Assembly: GCA_003645735.1 (NCBI GenBank)
Contig: QNBQ01000158.1
Span: 1-5,304, forward strand
Source: Candidatus Poribacteria bacterium
GTDB taxonomy: Bacteria > Poribacteria > WGA-4E > B28-G17
Direction of reading: 5' to 3'
Length of the DNA stretch: 5,304 bases
The notes below the pieces were generated by a model, which did not search any database, was not told the origin of the DNA, and saw only the letters and a program-made list of their open reading frames with translations. Position 1 is the stretch's first letter; every line of letters begins with the position of its first letter. This document shows, piece after piece, positions 1 through 3,884 of this stretch. The translations under genes and the position numbers were made by a program.

Positions 1-74
1 CCCTCATCGCTTTCAGCGGTGAGAGATGAACCGATGGAGTTTATCTTTTTCAGCCGCTCCTCCAACCCCCTCAT
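1..74 (-). CDS. N-terminus of an unidentified protein, possibly GAF-type sensor (partial, runs off the window)
   Basis: Only the first 24 codons are inside the window, reading from an ATG at 74-72 towards base 1. The peptide starts MRGLEERLKKINSIGSSLTA. A short charged helix followed by an 'INxIGxxLTxxxD'-like stretch resembles the lead-in to GAF domains of signalling proteins, but 24 residues are too few to assign a family. The start is chosen because it is the first ATG after a very good promoter at 119-91. The ribosome-binding site is weak (GGGTGATC only), and the transcript would have a leader of only about 10 nt. The same frame stays open upstream to about position 240, without an ATG, so a longer product from a TTG start (for example at 119) cannot be excluded. 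That the end is coding is fairly likely; the function is a guess. Confidence 0.5.
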   Translation of the reverse strand, partial: MRGLEERLKKINSIGSSLTAESDE

Positions 75-90
75 CCGATCACCCGCATCA

Positions 91-119
91 ATTATAGGTC
101 CGGCAAAGCTTCCCGTCAA
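91..119 (-). promoter_or_regulatory. Near-consensus sigma70 promoter
   Basis: On the minus strand, TTGACG (119-114) and TATAAT (96-91) are separated by exactly 17 bases. The -10 box is a perfect match and the -35 box matches 5 of 6. The expected transcription start is near 84, just upstream of the ATG at 74, so it would drive the gene that leaves the window. It lies downstream of mgtE, making that gene a separate transcription unit. Confidence 0.7.
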
Positions 120-137
120 ACGCGGCTCAAATCGGCG

Positions 138-159
138 CCCTTCCGGATGACGGGAAGGG
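138..159 (-). terminator. Weak hairpin downstream of mgtE
   Basis: A 7-bp perfect stem (138-144 with 153-159; CCCTTCC/GGAAGGG) has an 8-base loop and lies about 85 bases after the mgtE stop. On the minus strand no clear T-run follows, so it is at best a weak intrinsic terminator or an mRNA 3'-end structure. It sits between mgtE and the next promoter, where a terminator would be expected. Confidence 0.25.
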
Positions 160-243
160 GCCGGCAGGGCGATGCTGGACCACTTCGATCCGGATGTGTT
201 GGAGGCCCTCAAAAGGCAGGCGGATGATTTCGCCGATATAGCC

Positions 244-1605
244 TCACCCTATCCCCAGAAGCAGCTTGGCTATCTCGAAGTAGACGACCAAGCCTATGAC
301 GTCCACCAGCGTCGTGACTATCGGCCCCGAGAGCACCGCCGGGTCGAACTTGAGTTTGTGGGCCAGGACGGGCAACAGCGCGCCCGAAAGCGTCCCTATG
401 AGTATGACCGAGATGAGGGCGAACCCCACGGTCGCGGCCATGGCGACGCTTTTACCCACCAGCAGCACCGCCCTGAACACCGCGATGAAGCTCAAGAGCA
501 ACCCCAGAAGCAGGCCGGAGGTCAGCTCCTTGTAGAGGATCAACCCTATCTCCCTGGCGCCCAGCCTCCCCCTTATCGCCAGCTCCCTTATGATCATGGC
601 CGCCGATTGCGACCCGGCGTTGCCGCCGGAGCCGATCAGCATAGGGATGAAATAGGCCAACCCAACCACCGCTTCGAGCGACCTGGAGTAGGCCTTCAAG
701 ACCGAGCCGGATATGGCCTCCAGGATAAGCAGGACGGCCAGCCACACGACGCGCTTCCTCACGAGCAGCGGGATCGGCGCCCTGAAGTAGCTGACGTCTA
801 TCGTCTCAAGCCCGCCCATCCTCTGGATGTCCTCCTCCGCTTCCTCCTCGATCACGTCCATCACGTCGTCGTATGTGATTATCCCCCGCAGCCTTCCGGC
901 GCCGTCGACCACCGGGATGACGTCCAAGTCGTATTTTCGGCAGATCCTGGCGACCTCCTCCTGGTCGGCGTCCACCCCCACCGCTATGACCTCCGTCCTC
1001 ATGATCTCGCCTATCTTAGCCGTGGGCGGGGCGAAGATCAGATCCTCGAGGTGGACGTATCCGATGAGCGTTCCGTTTTTATCGGTGACGTAGGCGTATC
1101 TGATCGTCTCCTTCTTGTCGGCCATCGATCTGAGCAGCTCTATGGCCTGCTGGACGGTCATGGTCTCCTTCAGCTCGGCGTATTCGGTGGTCATCAGCCC
1201 GCCGGCCGTGTCCGGCTTAAACTGCATCAGCTCGACCGTCTCCCTGCGCTCCTCCTTCCTGAGCAGCGGCAGCAGCTTGGCGAAGGCCTCCTCCGAAAGC
1301 TCCTCGAACAGATCGGCCCTGTCGTCGGCGGACATATGCTCCAGCAGATCGACCTGTCTGGAGGTGCTGAGCTTATCGAGGATCTCCCGCTGCAGATCGG
1401 GGTTGAGCTGTTCGAAGACCTCGACCGCCTTGTCCCCCTCCAGGAGGGAGAAGAGCTGGAATCTTTCCTCCTCGTCCAGCCTGGAGATGATCTCGGCTAT
1501 CTCGCTGGGGTGGGCCTCGGCGAGCATCGAGCGGACGGTCCTCTCCCCGCCGGAGCTTAGAAGCTCCCTGAGCCGATCGATCGAAACCCTTCCCTCCCTC
1601 AGCAT
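244..1605 (-). CDS. mgtE: MgtE-family magnesium transporter/channel
   Basis: Inner-membrane Mg2+ channel that normally closes when cytosolic Mg2+ binds its soluble domains. The protein is 453 residues, the usual size for the family. Residues 1-125 form the charged all-helical MgtE N domain. Two CBS domains follow (about 127-190, with DTAGGLMTTEY, and 196-255), then the plug helix rich in acidic residues (EEEAEED). Five membrane segments lie at about 280-303, 310-334, 354-382, 387-415 and 424-452. The family signature GSGGNAGSQ is at 325-333. Asp435 in TTLVDVIG corresponds, by my alignment, to the pore Asp that coordinates Mg2+ in the Thermus structure. The ATG at 1605 is preferred because AAGGGGG (1620-1614) lies 8 bases upstream; an in-frame GTG at 1614 would overlap that site and add three residues. 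The gene is preceded by a long structured leader with its own promoter. Confidence 0.96.
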   Translation of the reverse strand: MLREGRVSIDRLRELLSSGGERTVRSMLAEAHPSEIAEIISRLDEEERFQLFSLLEGDKAVEVFEQLNPDLQREILDKLSTSRQVDLLEHMSADDRADLFEELSEEAFAKLLPLLRKEERRETVELMQFKPDTAGGLMTTEYAELKETMTVQQAIELLRSMADKKETIRYAYVTDKNGTLIGYVHLEDLIFAPPTAKIGEIMRTEVIAVGVDADQEEVARICRKYDLDVIPVVDGAGRLRGIITYDDVMDVIEEEAEEDIQRMGGLETIDVSYFRAPIPLLVRKRVVWLAVLLILEAISGSVLKAYSRSLEAVVGLAYFIPMLIGSGGNAGSQSAAMIIRELAIRGRLGAREIGLILYKELTSGLLLGLLLSFIAVFRAVLLVGKSVAMAATVGFALISVILIGTLSGALLPVLAHKLKFDPAVLSGPIVTTLVDVIGLVVYFEIAKLLLGIG

Positions 1606-1613
1606 GGGAAACA

Positions 1614-1620
1614 CCCCCTT
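1614..1620 (-). promoter_or_regulatory. Ribosome-binding site of mgtE
   Basis: AAGGGGG on the minus strand, 8 bases before the ATG at 1605. It is the G-rich variant of AAGGAGG and still pairs with the 16S anti-SD through one G-U. Its position decides the start in favour of ATG 1605 over GTG 1614. Confidence 0.65.
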
Positions 1621-1693
1621 ATGTCGGCGGAAGCTTTCTCATGTTCTCGATGGGATCTCCGGCGGGGCGGGTATCGGCGGGGAGGATCGAGGA

Positions 1694-1737
1694 GGGGAGA
1701 AGATAACAGGGAGCTAAGGTTAGCTCATCTCATCCCC
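1694..1737 (-). other. Long imperfect hairpin in the mgtE leader
   Basis: The inner stem GAGCTA/TAGCTC (1711-1716 with 1721-1726) has a 4-base loop. Outside it, after an internal bulge, 1694-1704 pairs with 1727-1737 (GGGG/CCCC plus ATCT/AGAT, with one mismatch and one G-U in the minus-strand RNA). It starts inside the stop codon region of the 28-codon leader ORF (stop 1732-1730) and ends about 75 bases before the mgtE ribosome-binding site. No T-run follows, so it is not a classic terminator. It could be an attenuation or stability element whose folding depends on the ribosome at the leader ORF stop. Pairing is visible in the sequence; the role is inferred. Confidence 0.45.
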
Positions 1738-1816
1738 CTCGACCACCCCCCTTCCCGATGCCCGGCGTCCCGCCGGGTCCCATGGCGTAACGCCGGCTGC
1801 CGGAATCGCCTTCCAT
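1730..1816 (-). CDS. 28-codon leader ORF upstream of mgtE
   Basis: An ATG at 1816 has a very strong ribosome-binding site, AAAGGAGGAGG (1834-1824), 7 bases upstream. The stop TGA is at 1732-1730. The peptide is 28 residues, begins MEGDSGSRRY, has two acidic residues at positions 2 and 4, four Arg/Lys, two prolines (14, 18) and 12 glycines mostly in the second half. There is no membrane segment. It lies between a strong promoter and mgtE, so its translation probably affects the downstream leader RNA. Known Mg2+ transporter leaders (MgtL of enterobacterial mgtA) use short peptides whose acidic or proline-rich start destabilises ribosomes at low Mg2+. The ME-x-D start here is reminiscent, but the sequence is not homologous. 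It could also be a free-standing small protein, or a chance ORF; the strong initiation site argues against chance. Confidence 0.5.
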   Translation of the reverse strand: MEGDSGSRRYAMGPGGTPGIGKGGGRGG

Positions 1817-1821
1817 TCCGG
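1761..1821 (-). other. Cluster of three hairpins in the mgtE leader
   Basis: Three perfect short stems lie in a row. 1800-1806 pairs with 1815-1821 (7 bp, 8-base loop); 1784-1787 pairs with 1791-1794 (4 bp, TAA loop on the plus strand); 1761-1767 pairs with 1771-1777 (CCCGGCG/CGCCGGG, 7 bp, 3-base loop). The first stem contains part of the ATG of the 28-codon ORF, and the other two lie inside that ORF. Folding would therefore compete with its translation. I could not match the region to the M-box, c-di-GMP-I, cobalamin or other riboswitch consensus I know. Confidence 0.45.
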
Positions 1822-1870
1822 TTCCTCCTCCTTTCGATGAGGTTTCAAAACCCCATCCGGAAGCCCGAAA

Positions 1871-1899
1871 ATTATAACATTTGACCTCCCCCTGGGCAA
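1871..1899 (-). promoter_or_regulatory. Extended -10 promoter for mgtE and its leader
   Basis: On the minus strand, TTGCCC (1899-1894) and TATAAT (1876-1871) are 17 bases apart, and a TG one base upstream of the -10 box makes it an extended -10 (TGTTATAAT). The predicted start near 1864 gives an mgtE leader of about 260 nt. Upstream of it (1900-1956) I see no further gene or site. It separates mgtE from the toxin-antitoxin operon. Confidence 0.7.
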
Positions 1900-1956
1900 G
1901 GCGGGACACCTGAGTCCATCTCCTTCAGCTGCCCGGTGTGAACCCAGCCTCTGCCT

Positions 1957-2049
1957 TTAACTTCTCAATGAAGGGGGCAGGTCGTTCGGAACAGCTTCCC
2001 AAACCTCGAACTGCCCCATTTTCCCTGCTGCTTTATAAGCGTTCGCCAC
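1957..2049 (-). CDS. 30-codon small ORF behind the PIN toxin gene
   Basis: The GTG at 2049-2047 is preceded by GGAGG (2060-2056) at 6 bases, a textbook initiation site formed by the last codons of the PIN gene, whose stop is at 2054-2052. The stop TAA is at 1959-1957. The product is 30 residues, starts MANAYKAAGKMGQFEVWEAV, then has an NDLPP turn and ends in basic SLRS. It is soluble and resembles no family I recognise. Position and coupling suggest co-expression with the toxin-antitoxin pair. Its GQFEV stretch lies in a near-repeat of the PIN gene's 3' end (GRFEV), so it may instead be a decayed remnant of a second PIN gene C-terminus. The frame is also open further upstream inside the PIN gene, but that part is shadow. 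Confidence 0.45.
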   Translation of the reverse strand: MANAYKAAGKMGQFEVWEAVPNDLPPSLRS

Positions 2050-2080
2050 ACCTATCCTCCGAGAACCTCGAACCTGCCAT
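2002..2080. repeat. Short near-direct repeat at the 3' end of the PIN gene and in the next small ORF
   Basis: AACCTCGAACCTGCCAT (2064-2080) and AACCTCGAACTGCCCCAT (2002-2019) differ by small indels and are about 62 bases apart. On the minus strand they encode GRFEV at the PIN C-terminus and GQFEV in the 30-codon ORF. The similarity is visible directly; a tandem duplication followed by decay is an inference. Confidence 0.4.
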
Positions 2081-2456
2081 ACTGACGGAAATGTCTGTCG
2101 AAGGAGATCACCCTTCTCAATCCCAGCCTCTCCATCATGGCGAAGCTTATCGCATCGCATAGGGTGAAATCCTTATCGGGGTGGGACAGGATTATCCGAA
2201 CGGCCCTCCTCTCATCTTCTTCTGATGCTCTTTCGATCAAGGCCGGGACGTTTTCAAGCCATTCCCTCGCCGCCCGTCTCCCAAGCCTGTGAAGTATCAG
2301 GGCGTGTGCCTCCGCCACGACGAAGTTCGATGTCACCAGGATCCACCTTTCAGCCGCCGCCCTTCTCAACATCTCCACGGCCTCTTCGTGGTGGAGATCC
2401 CTTCTGTTGAGGAGGGCGTGAAAAGCGCTCGTGTCGACGAAAACCTTATCCCTCAT
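2052..2456 (-). CDS. vapC: PIN-domain toxin ribonuclease, VapC-like
   Basis: The product is 134 residues, the typical length of a single PIN domain, and probably a Mg2+-dependent endoribonuclease held inactive by the antitoxin encoded just upstream. The expected acidic active-site set is present: Asp8 in VFVDTSAF, Glu49 in VVAEAHAL, Asp101 in LCDAISFAMM and Asp120 in ISFDRHF. The domain therefore looks intact and catalytically competent. The start ATG at 2456 overlaps the end of the antitoxin gene by 11 bases, and only a short GAGG precedes it, so translation is probably coupled to the antitoxin. The exact RNA target cannot be read from sequence. Other PIN proteins act in rRNA processing, but the ribbon-helix-helix partner makes a type II toxin-antitoxin role much more likely. 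Confidence 0.9.
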   Translation of the reverse strand: MRDKVFVDTSAFHALLNRRDLHHEEAVEMLRRAAAERWILVTSNFVVAEAHALILHRLGRRAAREWLENVPALIERASEEDERRAVRIILSHPDKDFTLCDAISFAMMERLGLRRVISFDRHFRQYGRFEVLGG

Positions 2457-2694
2457 ACGCCTCGGCCACGTATTTGTCCTTGTTTTCGCTCACATCCCCC
2501 GCCTCATCCTCAAACGCCCCCACCAACCTCCAGAAGGGGTGGTCGAATGAGAAACTCTCTTCTTCGGAGATCCCCTCCAGGAAGGATCTGATCAGTTTTC
2601 TTATGAGACCTGTCTTGGTGTATCCCTCCCTCCTGCAGAACTGATCGAGCTTCCTGTATGTCTCCTCGTCTATCCTCACTGTCAAACTTTTCAC
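2446..2694 (-). CDS. vapB: Ribbon-helix-helix antitoxin of the PIN toxin (VapB-like, CopG/Arc fold)
   Basis: This 82-residue protein probably neutralises the PIN toxin and represses its own promoter. Residues 3-8 (SLTVRI) are the DNA-contacting strand; 10-22 and about 27-40 are the two helices, with the turn GYTKTGLIRKL typical of the fold. The C-terminal tail (about 50-82) is acidic and ends in DVSENKDKYVAEAYEG, a tail type common in CopG-like antitoxins of PIN toxins and likely the toxin-binding part. The start is GTG 2694 with AGGGGG (2707-2702) 7 bases upstream. It is the first gene of its operon and overlaps vapC by 11 bases. The symbol is by role and partner, not by close similarity to a named VapB. 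Confidence 0.86.
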   Translation of the reverse strand: MKSLTVRIDEETYRKLDQFCRREGYTKTGLIRKLIRSFLEGISEEESFSFDHPFWRLVGAFEDEAGDVSENKDKYVAEAYEG

Positions 2695-2715
2695 GCCCTC
2701 ACCCCCTAGCGAGGG

Positions 2716-2730
2716 ATTTTAAATTAAAAT
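2716..2730. promoter_or_regulatory. Candidate antitoxin operator over the -10 box
   Basis: ATTTTA (2716-2721) and TAAAAT (2725-2730) form a perfect 6-bp inverted repeat around a 3-base centre. One arm is the -10 box itself. Ribbon-helix-helix antitoxins usually bind such short palindromes in their own promoter, so autorepression by this site is a reasonable inference. Confidence 0.5.
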
Positions 2731-2744
2731 GACGTAAAAATCAA
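2716..2744 (-). promoter_or_regulatory. Promoter of the toxin-antitoxin operon
   Basis: On the minus strand, TTGATT (2744-2739) and TAAAAT (2721-2716) are 17 bases apart, in the only strongly AT-rich patch of the region. The predicted transcription start near 2709 leaves a leader of about 15 nt holding just the antitoxin's AGGGGG site. Beyond it, 2745-2844 holds no gene that I can see. Confidence 0.65.
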
Positions 2745-2844
2745 CCTAACTAACGCAAACCATGCGCAACACATCTGGAGCGAAACCAAGGGATAAACTT
2801 CCTTTAAGCTTGTTGAGGTCTGGAGGATTGCGGTGAATATAGCG

Positions 2845-3408
2845 CTAGGTAATTCCAGAGAAACCAATGGGTGGAATCGATCTGCCCCGTTTGATCGACT
2901 CACAGAAAGCGATGATCGCCTCGCGATCGTCCTCGCTTATCTCGGTAAAACGGCATCCAAGCTCCGCTTTGGAGGGGGAAAGGGCGCTGAGCTTGACGTT
3001 GACGACCTCCGCGAGGGCGGAGATCGATCGGGGAGGGGTTGAAGGCAGGTCAAAGGAGAGCTCCAGCACCTCCCCCTTCTCCATCCTATCCCCAGAAAAC
3101 CTCACCCCGGAGCCGCTGAGGTCTATCATCTTTCCCCTCTTGAAGAGGCCGGACGCCTCCAGCCCAAGATGCTCCATGATCAGATCCAGCTTCCTGTTTA
3201 TCTCACGAAGCATCTGCAAAACGGCCACATCGACCTCGCGGGAGCTGAGCCAGACGGGCGATGTGCCCGGGCCGCCTCTCCCGGCCCACCTTCCGCTCCT
3301 TATCAGCTCGCGTAACCCCTCGATCTCATCAACTCCCACCGGCCTGTAATAGATCGGGATGGACAGCTTTACCCTGAAGTGCTCCCGTTTTTCATCGATT
3401 ATCTCCAT
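2845..3408 (-). CDS. PilZ-domain protein with a coiled-coil insert, probable c-di-GMP receptor
   Basis: This 187-residue soluble protein is probably a cyclic di-GMP effector. The RxxxR motif is Arg8 and Arg12 (KREHFR), and the second motif DxSxxG is 96-101 (DLSGSG), so both canonical ligand motifs are kept. The barrel continues through about 112-155, ending with LGCRFTEIS, and a C-terminal helix follows (160-173). Between the two motifs lie about 80 residues instead of the usual 20-30. The insert includes a helix (about 59-82) with heptad hydrophobics L64, L67, N71, L74, M78, L81; Asn in an 'a' position suits a parallel coiled coil, so the protein probably oligomerises. Its start overlaps the preceding gene by 17 bases, with AGGGGG (3421-3416) 7 bases before the ATG. 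The controlled process is unknown; no flagellar or pilus gene is in view. Confidence 0.86.
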   Translation of the reverse strand: MEIIDEKREHFRVKLSIPIYYRPVGVDEIEGLRELIRSGRWAGRGGPGTSPVWLSSREVDVAVLQMLREINRKLDLIMEHLGLEASGLFKRGKMIDLSGSGVRFSGDRMEKGEVLELSFDLPSTPPRSISALAEVVNVKLSALSPSKAELGCRFTEISEDDREAIIAFCESIKRGRSIPPIGFSGIT

Positions 3409-3739
3409 CAGCGGACCCCCTCCCAGGGGGAAACCCCCTTCTCTCGATCGCGTAATCGTAAAACCTCCGGCAGAACCGGAGCACGTCGTCTATCGACCTC
3501 AGATCGAAAAGCTCCTTCACCCTCATCCACAGATCGGAGAACTCCAGCGCCGATATTATATCGGTCATGAAGTTCCTCCTGATTAAGCTGCCGGCCAACG
3601 CGAACCTCCTCTCCGCCCTGGCCCACCCCTCCATCCTTCCGTCGAGGAACCACAGATCCACCAGCACCACGTCCATCGGCACCTTGAGCTTAAACGACAA
3701 CAGCCGCTCGAAGGTCAAATCCCTAACCTCGCCCCCCAT
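3392..3739 (-). CDS. Hypothetical protein, 115 residues, directly upstream of the PilZ gene
   Basis: I do not recognise this family. The start chosen is ATG 3739, with GGAGAGG about 8 bases upstream; an in-frame TTG at 3763 would add eight residues. The protein is soluble with no signal or membrane segment. Residues 8-34 look like helix-strand (LTFERLLSFKLKVPMDVVLVDLWF is split by a short basic stretch), 36-57 is a basic helix rich in Arg, and 60-100 is largely helical (IISALEF, VKELFDL, IDDVLRFCRRFYDYAIE). The tail after 101 is Gly/Pro/Asp-rich, probably disordered; its codons double as the hairpins controlling pilZ. The 17-base overlap with pilZ suggests the two products are made together, and a partner or regulator of the PilZ protein is plausible but unproven. 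Confidence 0.72.
   Translation of the reverse strand: MGGEVRDLTFERLLSFKLKVPMDVVLVDLWFLDGRMEGWARAERRFALAGSLIRRNFMTDIISALEFSDLWMRVKELFDLRSIDDVLRFCRRFYDYAIERRGFPPGRGSADGDNR
3416..3439 (-). promoter_or_regulatory. Two mutually exclusive hairpins at the pilZ ribosome-binding site
   Basis: On the minus strand the order is AGGGGG (3439-3434), TTT, CCCCCT (3430-3425), GGG, AGGGGG (3421-3416). The central CCCCCT can pair with either flank. Pairing with the downstream AGGGGG hides the pilZ ribosome-binding site; pairing with the upstream one frees it. The whole element is inside the coding sequence of the upstream gene, so a translating ribosome would melt it. This fits translational coupling. Confidence 0.55.
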
Positions 3740-3776
3740 GCCTCCGACCTCTCCACATCTCAAGGGTCAGGTTCAT

Positions 3777-3881
3777 TCAGAGCAACAACCGTGCCGTCGG
3801 TTTCCCTCTTTCAAGCGCGACTTCGCCCTTCAAGCGGTTGAGCGAATTTTCACATCTTGGGCAACGGGCTTCGCAAGCCAT
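3777..3881 (-). CDS. 34-codon ORF with a CxxxCxxC cysteine cluster, possible zinc-knuckle microprotein
   Basis: The ATG at 3881-3879 comes right after the helicase stop (TGA 3887-3885, then TAA 3884-3882), in the same frame. The stop is at 3779-3777. The 34-residue product begins MACEARCPRCENSLNRL: Cys3, Cys7 and Cys10, with CPRC typical of the first half of a zinc ribbon. The rest is charged and ends RLLL. There is no second cysteine pair, so it would need a partner, or dimerise, to hold zinc. No clear Shine-Dalgarno is visible, so initiation would depend on ribosomes finishing the helicase. It might be the N-terminal remnant of a longer zinc-ribbon gene cut by a frameshift. It fills the only gap in a tightly packed operon, which favours a real gene. 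Confidence 0.5.
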   Translation of the reverse strand: MACEARCPRCENSLNRLKGEVALERGKPTARLLL

Positions 3882-3884
3882 TTA

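Noticed and set aside
120..170. tRNA-like T-arm (CTCAAATC) on the plus strand
   Set aside because: The flanking bases do not pair as a T stem, and no D-arm, anticodon arm or acceptor stem can be drawn.
136..243. In-frame extension of mgtE beyond its TGA (about 36 more codons)
   Set aside because: MgtE proteins normally end where this one stops, right after the fifth membrane segment. Readthrough has no support besides an open frame.
172..1560. A 462-codon plus-strand ORF antisense to mgtE
   Set aside because: It is in exact codon register with mgtE on the other strand and rich in Arg, His, Pro, Gln and Asp, the usual composition of a GC-rich antisense shadow. mgtE is certain. The first part (172-243, MLDHFDPDVLEALKRQ...) reads oddly protein-like, but there is no start site or family match.
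1115..1717. A 200-codon Ser-rich plus-strand ORF
   Set aside because: Low-complexity serine-rich shadow of the mgtE N-terminal coding region; no initiation site.
1700..1864. M-box or c-di-GMP-I riboswitch in the mgtE leader
   Set aside because: A CCTC-ATCGAAAG-GAGG hairpin looks a little like the c-di-GMP-I first stem, but the conserved ACGCAAAGCC segment is absent. The M-box conserved loops are also not found.
1885..1932. 15-codon ORF with GGAG directly before its ATG
   Set aside because: The ribosome-binding site touches the start codon with no spacing, and the ORF runs across the mgtE promoter.
1957..2160. 67-codon version of the small ORF starting at 2160
   Set aside because: Its first 37 codons lie inside the PIN gene in another frame; the GTG at 2049 has the real ribosome-binding site.
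3723..3776. 17-codon ORF starting right after the cysteine-cluster ORF stop (ATG 3776)
   Set aside because: Mostly overlaps the chosen start of the 115-residue gene in another frame; Arg/Gly-rich, no family features, no ribosome-binding site.
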